This document shows, piece after piece, positions 31,838 to 40,585 of a stretch of DNA of 64,000 nucleotides; position 1 is the stretch's first letter, and every line of letters starts with the position of its first letter. The translations under genes and the position numbers were made by a program. Origin of the DNA: Bradyrhizobium sp. SZCCHNS1050 (lineage in GTDB: Bacteria; Pseudomonadota; Alphaproteobacteria; Rhizobiales; Xanthobacteraceae). Under the pieces are notes generated by a model. The model saw only the letters and a program-made list of their open reading frames with translations. It searched no databases and had not been told where the DNA came from. Location of the stretch: contig NZ_JAUETR010000001.1 in the NCBI RefSeq assembly GCF_032484785.1, positions 992,001 to 1,056,000 on the forward strand. The letters run 5' to 3'.

Positions 31838-32814
31838 CCGAGTGGCGGTACTGGCTCTCCGAACAGCGCGGCACCCTGCTCGCGATCGGGATCTTCGTCG
31901 CGATGTTCCTGCTCTATGCGACCAATCATCCGGCCGGCTTCAGCGCCAACATGGTGCAGACCGCGGCCAACAAGGCGACGCTGCTGGCCTTTGTCGCGAT
32001 GGCGCAGGCGATCGTGGTGATCACCGCCGGCATCGATCTGTCCGTCGGCATGATCCTGACCCTGACCAACTGCCTTGCATCCTGGATCGTGGTCGGCACC
32101 GCCACCGAAACCGCGCTCGGCGTGGCCGGCGTGCTCGGCACCGGCATCGTCTGCGGCATGATCAACGGCGCGATCGTGATCTTCGGGCGCCTGCAGCCGA
32201 TCGTGACGACGATCGCCACCGGGGCGATGTACTACGGCATCGCGCTGTTCCTGCGGCCCAATCCCGGCGGATCCGTCAACGAGACGCTGGCGGATGCCTT
32301 GACGGGAAGATTGTTCGGCGTGCTGCCCACGAGCCTCGTGGCACTGGCTGCGGCGGCGCTGCTGATCTGGGTTCCCTATAGCCGCTCGGTCGTCGGCCGC
32401 GCCGCGTTCGCGACCGGCTCCTCCGAGGTCGCAGCCTACATGTCCGGCGCGCCGATCCGCGCGGCCAAGTTTGTCGCCTACACCTTGGCTGGCCTATTGT
32501 CGGCGATCGGCGGCCTGTTCCTGACGTTCTTCTCCTACACGGGCGAAGCCGCCTATGCGAGTGGCAATGCCTACACGCTGTTCTCGATCGCGGCCGTGGT
32601 GCTCGGCGGCGTATCGCTGATGGGCGGACGCGGCAGCGCGATCGGGGCGATCTTCGGCGCGCTCGCCTTCCGCACCATCGGCGATCTGCTGTTCGTGTTC
32701 GATTTCGATCCGCTGTGGCAGCCGCTGTTCCAGGGTCTCGTGCTGATGCTCGCGGTCTCGATCGGCGCGTTCGGTCTGGTGCGGGTGCGCAATCGGCTGG
32801 AGTGGTTCGGATGA
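31834..32814 (+). CDS. Ribose-type ABC permease A, second system
   Basis: Membrane subunit, 326 residues with about nine hydrophobic segments. The family motif is ITAGIDLSVGMILTLTNCLA (about 63-82) and the C-terminal match is LGGVSLMGGRGSAIGAIFGA (about 254-273). It overlaps the ATPase stop and the next permease start by 4 bp each. It pairs with the following gene as a heterodimer. Confidence 0.93.
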   Translation: MTEWRYWLSEQRGTLLAIGIFVAMFLLYATNHPAGFSANMVQTAANKATLLAFVAMAQAIVVITAGIDLSVGMILTLTNCLASWIVVGTATETALGVAGVLGTGIVCGMINGAIVIFGRLQPIVTTIATGAMYYGIALFLRPNPGGSVNETLADALTGRLFGVLPTSLVALAAAALLIWVPYSRSVVGRAAFATGSSEVAAYMSGAPIRAAKFVAYTLAGLLSAIGGLFLTFFSYTGEAAYASGNAYTLFSIAAVVLGGVSLMGGRGSAIGAIFGALAFRTIGDLLFVFDFDPLWQPLFQGLVLMLAVSIGAFGLVRVRNRLEWFG

Positions 32815-33791
32815 GCGACGCAACGGCACCACGACCGACCCATCGCGGGATCGCCATGCTGCGTCGGATCGATCCGGCGGTGGCGGCCTCGTTCGGCTGC
32901 ATCCTGCTGCTGCTGCTGGTGGGCAGCCTCTATTCGCGCAGCTTCCTGTCGCCGGATTATCTGCTGCAGCAGTTGAAGGTCGCGAGCTTCCTGGGCGTGA
33001 TCGCCACCGGCATGATGCTGGTGATCCTGCTCGGCCAGATCGATCTCTCGGTGCCCTGGGTTGTCACGACGGGCGCGATGATGGCCTGCGCGGCGGCCGC
33101 CCATGGCACGACCGGCGCCATCATCGCGATTCCCTGCGGCATTCTCTGCGGAGCCGCCATCGGTCTCCTGAACGGCATCGGCGTCGCCTATCTGCGCATT
33201 CCCTCGATGATCATCACCCTGGCGACCAACGCGGTCGCGCAAGGGCTGATGGTCGCCTACACCGGAGGCTTCGCGCCGCAGGATTCCGCCTCCAAGGCGA
33301 TGCGCTATCTCGCCACCGGCAATATCGTGCCCGGCCTTCCCAACGCGGTGCTGGTGTGGGCGATCATCGGCGGCGCCGCGATCTGGCTGCTGTCGCGGAC
33401 CACGTTTGGCCGCGCCATCTATGCCATCGGCAATCGCGAGCGCGCGGCCTATCTCTCAGGGATCGATACACGCCGCATCACCATGCTGGCGTTCGCGCTG
33501 TCCGGCGCCCTCTCCGCCTGCGGCGGCGTTCTGCTCGCGGGCTACGCCTCGAAGGCGGCGCAGTCGATGGGCGACGCTTATCTGCTGCCCTCGATCGCGG
33601 CCGTCGTGCTCGGCGGCACGCACATCCTCGGCGGCCGCGGCAGCTATCTCGGCACCGTCGCCGGCGTCGTGCTGATCACCCTGCTGCAATCCATTCTGTC
33701 GGTGATGCAGATCAGCGAGGCCGGTCGCCAACTGATCTACGGCGCGGTGATCATCCTGATGCTCCTGATCTACGGCCGCCAGAAGCTGTGA
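32811..33791 (+). CDS. Ribose-type ABC permease B, second system
   Basis: Second membrane subunit, 326 residues. LLGQIDLSVPWVVTTGAMM (about 64-82) stands where the family has T-x-G-I-D-L-S-V-G, with Pro-Trp replacing the usual Val-Gly. The C-terminal LGGTHILGGRGSYLGTVAGV fits RbsC-like permeases. The start ATGAGCGACG at 32811 overlaps the previous stop (ATGA). The operon ends here; 389 bp separate it from the PAP2 gene. Confidence 0.92.
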   Translation: MSDATAPRPTHRGIAMLRRIDPAVAASFGCILLLLLVGSLYSRSFLSPDYLLQQLKVASFLGVIATGMMLVILLGQIDLSVPWVVTTGAMMACAAAAHGTTGAIIAIPCGILCGAAIGLLNGIGVAYLRIPSMIITLATNAVAQGLMVAYTGGFAPQDSASKAMRYLATGNIVPGLPNAVLVWAIIGGAAIWLLSRTTFGRAIYAIGNRERAAYLSGIDTRRITMLAFALSGALSACGGVLLAGYASKAAQSMGDAYLLPSIAAVVLGGTHILGGRGSYLGTVAGVVLITLLQSILSVMQISEAGRQLIYGAVIILMLLIYGRQKL

Positions 33792-34180
33792 TGCATGCGA
33801 CGTCGCGACGGACTTTGCTGACGGCGACCACCTCTCGCGCAAGCCCGCGAGCGATCGGCCGCTGACCCCACAGCACCACCACAAGTAGCTCGCCCGCAAC
33901 GACTGGCGAAGCCCTTCAAACCAAAGCTGCCTCGGATTCGCTCTCGGTCTCTTCTCACCGATTCACCCGCTTTCTATGGGCGCGAAGGCGGCCTCATCGC
34001 CGAATGTGCTTTCCTGTCCGGCACAACCGAAACAGGGTTCCAGGCTACGCTTGATTAAGCATCGTTGCACGGTATCTGCGTATTTTACCCGCCGAGGTTG
34101 ATTTATTGGCCCGACCGGCCGTAACAAGACACCGACGGGAAACAAATCGAAATCCATTTGAAATGTGAGAGCGGACGACA
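33792..34180. other. Gene-free stretch before the PAP2-family gene
   Basis: About 390 bp, somewhat richer in A+T than its surroundings, with no coding frame I can support. The last 150 bp (for example TTGATTTATTGG near 34098 and GAAATCCATTTGAAATGTGA near 34150) are the likely promoter and leader of the PAP2 gene. I see no convincing -35/-10 pair, operator or terminator. Confidence 0.5.
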
Positions 34181-35236
34181 ATGTCGGACACCGCAGCCGG
34201 TGGTCTATTGCCTGATCTCAGCCGCCGCTGGCTCCCCTGGACAAAGAGCGTCTTGCAACGGGCGCATGACAGCGAGGATGCCGCGACGGCCTGGGCCGTG
34301 TTCCGGTTCAACTGGGCTGTCATGACAGCTCTTTGGGTGCTGTTCGGACTGTGCCTGATCTTCACGGATTTTCGCATCGAACCCGTCGGCTACATCATCG
34401 TGCTATCGACATCGGCCATCTATGGTGTCATCGGCTACGCCAACGCACGGTCGGCGCGGCGTGCCAAACCCTGGATGTTCTCATTCCTGACGGGAATGGC
34501 CCAGACCACACTGGCATCCACCGTGCTGGCATCACTGTCCTACATTGCGACGGCCGCCAACCTGCCGCTTCAGGACGCCAACCTGCTCGCCCTCGATCGC
34601 GCCCTTGGCTTCGACTTTCGCGACTACTTGTCGTTCGTCAATGACCGCCCCTGGGCCGTCCTGAGCCTCGCGTTCGGCTATCGATCCATTTCCTGGACGA
34701 TCTGCATCATCGTCGTGGCCCTTCCCTTGCTGGGCCACTATCGCCGGTTCGCGGAGTTCAACCTCGCGATCAGCCTGACGCTGGCGCTGACCTGCATCAT
34801 CACCTTGTTTGTCCCTGCACTCGGCGTGTATCACGCGTTGGAGCTGCCGCCGTCCGCCTACGCAAACCTCATCCCGCAGGCCTATTTCGACACGGCGCGC
34901 GAGGTGCCCCTGGTTCGCGATGGGACGCTGCGCCTGTTGGATACCAGCCATCTCGCGGGGATCGTGACCTTTCCGAGCTTTCACGCGGCAGCCGCGGTCC
35001 TCGACGGCTGGGCATTGTGGTCATTGCGCTGGTTGCGACCGTTCAATGTCCTGATCCACGGCGCGATGCTGCTCTCGACCCCAATCGGCGGCGGACATTT
35101 CCTCGTCGACATGATCGCCGGCATCGCGATCGCGACGGCGTCGATCTGCATCGCGCGCCGTGTTGCCCTGAGGCTACGCGAACGCCACGCCACGTTTCCG
35201 CGCCGCATGCTGCGACATCCATTGCCTCAGACCTGA
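34181..35236 (+). CDS. PAP2-superfamily membrane phosphatase/phosphotransferase (Aur1/inositolphosphoryl-transferase-like)
   Basis: A 351-residue integral membrane protein with about six to eight hydrophobic segments. The PAP2 catalytic set is visible: FGYRSIS region near residue 165 for the first motif, FPSFHAAAAVLDGWAL (about 265-280; S-F-H) and GGGHFLVDMIAGI (about 305-317; G-H-x3-D). The SFHAA and HFLVD spacing matches the Aur1/Ipt1 group that transfers or hydrolyses lipid-linked phosphates. No operon partner is present. Substrate unassigned; it could act on undecaprenyl pyrophosphate or a phosphosphingolipid-like lipid. Confidence 0.85.
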   Translation: MSDTAAGGLLPDLSRRWLPWTKSVLQRAHDSEDAATAWAVFRFNWAVMTALWVLFGLCLIFTDFRIEPVGYIIVLSTSAIYGVIGYANARSARRAKPWMFSFLTGMAQTTLASTVLASLSYIATAANLPLQDANLLALDRALGFDFRDYLSFVNDRPWAVLSLAFGYRSISWTICIIVVALPLLGHYRRFAEFNLAISLTLALTCIITLFVPALGVYHALELPPSAYANLIPQAYFDTAREVPLVRDGTLRLLDTSHLAGIVTFPSFHAAAAVLDGWALWSLRWLRPFNVLIHGAMLLSTPIGGGHFLVDMIAGIAIATASICIARRVALRLRERHATFPRRMLRHPLPQT

Positions 35237-35310
35237 AGGATTTGGACAAGGCGGGTGTCTGTGGCACATCCGCCGGAGCTGCATCGGCGAAAAAGTGCCG
35301 GCGGCTCCTC

Positions 35311-36006
35311 TCATACTTCGAGCCACTCCTGCCGGACCGCGGTGTTGGCCTTGAGCTGATCCGGTGTCCCTTCGAACACGACGCGGCCGTGGCCCATGAC
35401 ATAGACGCGTTTCGAAATGCGCATCGCGATCGAGAGCTTCTGCTCGACGAGCAGGATCGCGACGCCCGCCGCTGCGATCCGGGCAATCAGATCGCCGACC
35501 TGCTGCACGATCAGCGGCGCCAGACCTTCGGTGGGCTCGTCGATCATGATCAGGTCAGGGTCGCCCATCAGCGTGCGGCAGGTGGTCAGCATCTGCTTCT
35601 CGCCGCCCGACAGCACACCCGCAGGCGTATCGGCGCGCGCGGCGAGGTTGGGAAACATGTCGAGCATGTCCTGAAGGCGCCACTTCCCCGGCCGCCGCGT
35701 GTCCTTGATGCCGAGCACGAGGTTTTGCCGAACGGTGAGGCTCGGGAAGATGTCACGGTGTTCGGGCACATAGCCGAGCCCAAGGCGCGCGATCTTGTAG
35801 CTGGGCAAGCCGGCAATGTCCCGGCCCTTGAAGCGGATCGTCCCCTGCGGACTGACCTCGCCCATGATCGCCTTCACAGTGGTCGAGCGGCCGACACCGT
35901 TGCGGCCGAGCAGGCTCACGACTTCGCCGGCGGCGACGTCGAGGTCGACGCCCTGCAGAATATGGCTCTTGCCGTAGTAAGCGTGGAGGTTCCTGACCTC
36001 GAGCAT
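35311..36006 (-). CDS. livF: Branched-chain amino-acid-type ABC transporter ATPase LivF
   Basis: A 231-residue ATPase of the HAAT (hydrophobic amino-acid) importer family. LLGRNGVGRSTTVKAIMGEV is the Walker A region; the canonical GRNGAGKTT lysine position reads Arg (GVGRST, about 42), an unusual change in the P-loop. The signature is LSGGEKQML, Walker B LIMIDEPTEGLAP, and switch LLVEQKLS. The start overlaps the livG stop by 1 bp. Part of livH-livM-livG-livF behind a binding protein. Confidence 0.93.
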   Translation of the reverse strand: MLEVRNLHAYYGKSHILQGVDLDVAAGEVVSLLGRNGVGRSTTVKAIMGEVSPQGTIRFKGRDIAGLPSYKIARLGLGYVPEHRDIFPSLTVRQNLVLGIKDTRRPGKWRLQDMLDMFPNLAARADTPAGVLSGGEKQMLTTCRTLMGDPDLIMIDEPTEGLAPLIVQQVGDLIARIAAAGVAILLVEQKLSIAMRISKRVYVMGHGRVVFEGTPDQLKANTAVRQEWLEV

Positions 36007-36755
36007 CAGTGGGCCTCCTCACCGAGATAGGCTTCCTTCACCTTCGGGTCGCGACGGATCTCCTCCGGCGTGCCCGACGCGATGATGTGGCCATAGACCA
36101 GCACCGAGATGCGATCGGCGAGACCGAATACCACGCTCATGTCGTGCTCGACGATCACCAGCGTCCGCCCCTCGGTGAGCCGCCGGATCAACGAGACCGC
36201 GCGCTCGGTCTCCGCGTGGCTCATCCCGGCGGTCGGCTCGTCGAGCATGACGACCGTCGCGCCGCTCGCGATGGTGACGCCGATCTCCAGCTCGCGCTGC
36301 TCGGCATAGGTCAACAACCCCGCGGGAATGTCACGCCGATGCGTGAGATGGATGTCATCGAGGATCTGGGCGGTTCGCTCGCGCACCTCCGGCAGGCTGT
36401 CGACGTTCTTCCAGAACGCGTAGCGATGTCCGGTCGCCCACAGCACGGCGCATCGGACGTTCTCCCACACGGTCATGCGAGCGAACACGTTGGTGACCTG
36501 GAACGAGCGCGACAGGCCGCGCCGATTGATCTCGAACGGCCGCAGGCCGGAGATGAGCGTGCCGTTCAGCCTCACCTCGCCGGAGGTCGGCCTGATGTGT
36601 CCGCTGATCAGGTTGAACGTCGTGGACTTGCCGGCGCCGTTCGGGCCGATGATGGCGTGGCGCTCGCCCTTGGTGACGCTGAGATTGAGGTCGCGGATGA
36701 CGCCGACATTGCCGAAGCGCTTTTCGACGGCGCGAACTTCGATCGCTGCGGTCAT
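36006..36755 (-). CDS. livG: Branched-chain amino-acid-type ABC transporter ATPase LivG
   Basis: A 249-residue ATPase with Walker A GPNGAGKSTTFNLISG (about 38-53), the LivG-type RSFQVTNVFARMTVWENVRC Q-loop, signature LLTYAEQRELEIG in the slightly degenerate form common to LivG, Walker B VVMLDEPTAGMSHAE and switch IVEHDMSVVF. It overlaps livM by 4 bp. Acts with LivF as the heterodimeric motor. Confidence 0.95.
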   Translation of the reverse strand: MTAAIEVRAVEKRFGNVGVIRDLNLSVTKGERHAIIGPNGAGKSTTFNLISGHIRPTSGEVRLNGTLISGLRPFEINRRGLSRSFQVTNVFARMTVWENVRCAVLWATGHRYAFWKNVDSLPEVRERTAQILDDIHLTHRRDIPAGLLTYAEQRELEIGVTIASGATVVMLDEPTAGMSHAETERAVSLIRRLTEGRTLVIVEHDMSVVFGLADRISVLVYGHIIASGTPEEIRRDPKVKEAYLGEEAH

Positions 36756-38044
36756 GCCAGATACCCCCGATCACGCGCCACGGTGGCGGCCCTGTCCCAG
36801 GCTCCGGCGATCCGCTGCCACGTCGACCGCGCGACAAAGAAGCCGGCGACCACCAGAATCGCGGCGACGCCCCATGTCGCCGGCGATTGCGGATTGAAGG
36901 CCACGCCGAACAGGTTGATGGCGTCACCACCCGAATAGCGCGCGACCGTCTCGATGGTCAGGATGACGCCGTAGGCGAGCGCCGCGGTCGGCACGACCGC
37001 AACGAGATAGGACGGGATCACCATTCCGAGCGTTCCGGCACGGACCAGCGGCCGGTGCATCATCAGCAGACCGGCAATGCCACCGGGTGAGAACATGACG
37101 ATGCCGATGAAGATGATGCCAAAGTAGAGCTGCCATACGCTGGTGAGGCTCGTCAGCCCGAGCTGGAGATAGGTCACCAGGATCGCGCCGAGGATCGGAC
37201 CGAAGAAGTAGGCCGTCCCGCCGATGAAGGTCGCGAACAGCACCAGGCCCGACTGGATTGCACCGAGATAGGCGGAATTCGCGATCTCGAAGCTGATCGC
37301 CGCGAGGCCGCCCGCGACCCCGGCGAAGAATCCGGCAAAACAATAGGCGAGATAGCGGACGACGTGCGGGTCGTAGCCGATGAACTGGACCCGTTCGGGA
37401 TTGTCGCGCACCGCATTGCTGATCCGCCCCAGGGGCGTCCGGGTCAGCGCATACATCGCGATTGCCGACAGCACCAGCCAGAACGCGATCAGGTAATAGA
37501 CCTGCAGCTGCGGCCCGAAGGTCCAGCCAAACATGCGCGGCAGAGCGGTGCGGTCCGTGGTGATGCCGGCTTCGCCGCCAAACACCGAGCGCAGGATCAG
37601 CGACGACGACGCCACGAGTTCGCCGATGCCGAGCGAGATCATCGCAAACACCGTGCCGGCGCGCTTGGTCATGACCCAGCCGAGGATGATCGCGAACGCG
37701 AGGCCGCCCAGCCCGCCGAACAGCGGAATGAAGGGCAGCGGAATCGGCCAGCCATGCGCCACCACCGCATTCATCATGTGACAGGCCGCGAAGCCGCCCA
37801 GGCCGTAGTGAACCGCGTGACCGAACGACAGCAATCCGGTCTGACCGAGGAGGATGTTGTAGGAGAGCGCGAAGACGATCGCGATCCCGATGAGGCTGAA
37901 CGAGGTCAGCGATCCGCCCGAATTGAAGAGCAGCGGCAGCACGATCAGCGCCACCACGCCGATCACCCAGACGGCATAGAAGCGGAGACGGGATCCGGCG
38001 GGCTTTGCCGCGAGATGAGACGCGGAGGTCACTGCTGCGGTCAT
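36752..38044 (-). CDS. livM: Branched-chain amino-acid-type ABC permease LivM
   Basis: A 430-residue permease with about ten hydrophobic segments; the start at 38044 (MTAAVTSASHLAAKP) overlaps livH by 4 bp. IAIVFALSYNILLGQTGLLSFGHA (about 53-76) is the classic LivM segment, and VQFIGYDPHVVRYLAYCFAGFFAG near residue 230 is the EAA-like loop region. A C-terminal extension of about 100 residues, containing two further hydrophobic stretches, makes it longer than typical LivM (about 320-360). Confidence 0.93.
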   Translation of the reverse strand: MTAAVTSASHLAAKPAGSRLRFYAVWVIGVVALIVLPLLFNSGGSLTSFSLIGIAIVFALSYNILLGQTGLLSFGHAVHYGLGGFAACHMMNAVVAHGWPIPLPFIPLFGGLGGLAFAIILGWVMTKRAGTVFAMISLGIGELVASSSLILRSVFGGEAGITTDRTALPRMFGWTFGPQLQVYYLIAFWLVLSAIAMYALTRTPLGRISNAVRDNPERVQFIGYDPHVVRYLAYCFAGFFAGVAGGLAAISFEIANSAYLGAIQSGLVLFATFIGGTAYFFGPILGAILVTYLQLGLTSLTSVWQLYFGIIFIGIVMFSPGGIAGLLMMHRPLVRAGTLGMVIPSYLVAVVPTAALAYGVILTIETVARYSGGDAINLFGVAFNPQSPATWGVAAILVVAGFFVARSTWQRIAGAWDRAATVARDRGYLA

Positions 38045-38988
38045 GATTCGCGAGTCCCCATCAGGCCCACGGGGCGCACGATCAGGACGAGCACCAGCAG
38101 CAGGTAGGGAACGATCGGTGCGACCTGCGCGATCGTCACGTTCCAGATGTCGGTGAGCACCGATGGCCCGGCGGATGGATCGAGCGGGCCGAAGGCGCTT
38201 GCCAGCGAGCCGTTCAGCGCGACGGCGAAGGTCTGCACCAGGCCGATCACCAGCGAAGCGATGAAGGCGCCCGGCAGCGAGCCCAGGCCGCCGAACACGA
38301 TCACCACGAACAGGATCGGCCCGAGCGCCGCGGCCATGTCGGATTGCGTCACCAGAGCGGGACCGGCGATGACGCCGGCGAGACCGGCCAGCGCGCTGCC
38401 GACCCCGAACACCACCATGAACACGCGTCCGACATTGTGGCCGAGATGGCCCACCATGTGGGGATGGGTCAGCGCCGCCTGAACGATCAGGCCGACCCTG
38501 GTGCGCTTGAGCACGATCAGCAGCGCCACGAAGATCGTCACCGACACCGCCAGCATGAACAGCTTGTAGGCCGGATAGTTGGTCGAGAAGATCGTGAACG
38601 CGGGAAAGTCCAGCAGCGTCGGGACGCGATAGTCGAGCGGCGTCTTGCCCCAGATCATCGAGACGACTTCCTCGATCGCGAATGCAAGGCCGAAGGTCAG
38701 CAGCAGCTCGGCGACGTGGCCATGCTTGTGCGTGTTGCGGAGCCCGTAGCGCTCGACGGCCATGCCGATGGCCCCGACGAGGAGCGGCGCCAGCAGCAGG
38801 GCCGGCCAGAAGCCGACCCATTTCGTGAGCTGGAAGCCGAAAAAGGCGCCGAGCATGTAGAAGCTGGCGTGAGCAAAATTGAGCACCCCCATCATGCTGA
38901 AGATGACGGTCAGCCCGCTCGACAGCAGGAACAGCAGCATGCCGAACAGCACGCCGTTGAGGGTGGAGATGACGATGAGTTCAAGCAC
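38041..38988 (-). CDS. livH: Branched-chain amino-acid-type ABC permease LivH
   Basis: A 315-residue permease. The GTG at 38988 gives VLELIVISTLNGVLFGMLLF, aligned with LivH N-termini. Longer frames would add an Arg-rich leader unlike any permease. LTVIFSMMGVLNFAHASFYMLGA (about 26-48) is the hallmark 'G-V-L-N-F-A-H-G' region. The C-terminal VVIFGGLGSLPGAFIASLVIG is also typical. No strong ribosome site precedes the GTG, so the exact start is uncertain by a few codons. Confidence 0.9.
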   Translation of the reverse strand: MLELIVISTLNGVLFGMLLFLLSSGLTVIFSMMGVLNFAHASFYMLGAFFGFQLTKWVGFWPALLLAPLLVGAIGMAVERYGLRNTHKHGHVAELLLTFGLAFAIEEVVSMIWGKTPLDYRVPTLLDFPAFTIFSTNYPAYKLFMLAVSVTIFVALLIVLKRTRVGLIVQAALTHPHMVGHLGHNVGRVFMVVFGVGSALAGLAGVIAGPALVTQSDMAAALGPILFVVIVFGGLGSLPGAFIASLVIGLVQTFAVALNGSLASAFGPLDPSAGPSVLTDIWNVTIAQVAPIVPYLLLVLVLIVRPVGLMGTRES

Positions 38989-39106
38989 GGTGCACCCGCG
39001 AATGTCCGGGGCTTCGATGCCCCGCCGCTCATTCCCTAACAGATCGACGCAGGGCCGACGCCGCTTCCCGCACGGTGAGGACGTGCGGGAAGCCAGCGCG
39101 GATCGG

Positions 39107-40339
39107 TTACGGCCGCGCCATCTTGCACGTCGTCGACACCATGGCCTGGGGCGTATCGACCCTGGAGACCAGGTGCCATCCCCAGCCGGTGTTCTCCTCG
39201 TCGAACGGCTCGTTCGCCGCGAGCTTGCCGAAGGACGAGACGTAGATCGGCTGCAAGAACTGGTGATCATCCTTGCGCATGAAGCCGGTGCCGCCATCCA
39301 GCACCTCGAGCTTGAGGTCCTCGAGCGCGGCCGCGACCTTCACCGGATCGATGGAGTTGGCCTTCTCGGCCGCCGCCTTGAACATGCGCATCTCGTTGAC
39401 CGCCCGCGGATACCACAGCGACATGTTGACCTTGGCGCGGAACGCCTTCTCGTAGTCCATCGCAGCCTGATGGCCCGAATTGGCGAAGCCTTCGGTGAGC
39501 TGGAAGACCTGATGATCCAGGCCCGTCTGCTTGATGGCGGTCGGGCCGCCGGCGCCGCCCGCATAGTAGGTGTACCAGTTGACCTTCAGGCCGGCATCCG
39601 CGGCGGCCTTGAGCAGCAGCGCGATGTCCTGGCCCCAATTGCCGGTGATGACGCTGTCGGCGCCGGACGCCTTGATCTTCGCAATGTAGGGCGAGAAGTC
39701 CGTGATCTTCAGCAGCGGATGCAGCTCGTCGCCGACGATCTGGACGTCGGGTCGCTTCGCCGCCAGCATCTTGCGCGCATCGCTGCGGACCGACTGGCCG
39801 AACGAATAGTCCTGATTGATCAGATACACCTTCTTGATGGAAGGGATGTCCTTCATGTAGTTGGTGAGCGCCTCCATCTTGATGTCCGAGCTGGCGTCCC
39901 AGCGGAAATGCCAGTAGCTGCATTTCTCGTTGGTCATGCTCGGATCGACGGCGGCATAGTTGAAGTACAGCACTTCCTTGCCGGGGTTGCGCGTGTTGTG
40001 CTTGTTGACGAAATCCTCCAGCGCGAGCCCGACGGATGATCCGTTGCCTTGCGTGATGTAGCGGACGCCGGCGTCGATCGCCTTCTGGGCCTGGATCAGG
40101 CTCTCTTGCGGATTGGTCTTATTGTCGAACGGCACGATCTCGACCTTGTGGCCGAGAATGCCGCCCTTGGCGTTGAGCTCGTCGGCCAGGTATTGGAACG
40201 TCTTCAGGCCACCCTCGCCGATGCTGGCGCCGCCGCCGGACAGCGGATCGATATAGCCGATCTTGACGGTGTCTTCGGCCTGCGCGGCATGACCGAGCAT
40301 CGGGACGATCAGGGCAATGGCTAAAGTTAACTTGCGCAT
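39107..40339 (-). CDS. Branched-chain amino-acid-type ABC substrate-binding protein
   Basis: A 410-residue type-I periplasmic receptor with signal peptide MRKLTLAIALIVPMLGHAAQ (cleavage about 22, after AQA). VKIGYIDPLSGGGASIGEGGL (about 25-45) and VEIVPFDNKTNPQESLIQAQ (about 66-85) are family segments. The start at 40339 has GAGGAAACAAG. It leads the livHMGF set after a 118-bp gap. Ligands of the family include Leu/Ile/Val, amides, urea and aromatic acids; none can be chosen from sequence. Confidence 0.93.
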   Translation of the reverse strand: MRKLTLAIALIVPMLGHAAQAEDTVKIGYIDPLSGGGASIGEGGLKTFQYLADELNAKGGILGHKVEIVPFDNKTNPQESLIQAQKAIDAGVRYITQGNGSSVGLALEDFVNKHNTRNPGKEVLYFNYAAVDPSMTNEKCSYWHFRWDASSDIKMEALTNYMKDIPSIKKVYLINQDYSFGQSVRSDARKMLAAKRPDVQIVGDELHPLLKITDFSPYIAKIKASGADSVITGNWGQDIALLLKAAADAGLKVNWYTYYAGGAGGPTAIKQTGLDHQVFQLTEGFANSGHQAAMDYEKAFRAKVNMSLWYPRAVNEMRMFKAAAEKANSIDPVKVAAALEDLKLEVLDGGTGFMRKDDHQFLQPIYVSSFGKLAANEPFDEENTGWGWHLVSRVDTPQAMVSTTCKMARP

Positions 40340-40585
40340 AGTCTTGTTTCCTCGCTGGCTGTCGACTTCAGTCGATCGATACGCATGATCGCGCAATTTG
40401 AAGAAGCACTGAGCAGAATAACGGCCGGATGACAAGCTCGGCATGACGTGAACGCCAGTTGCAGCTCCGGCAATGTGGAGGACAGGCCGCCCGCCGCCGA
40501 TCGGACGTTTCATTCGGCGGAATGTTGGCGTCCACATATTGGACGAACCCGCCGGGCACCCGGGGGGTGACAAGCGCTGCCCCGT

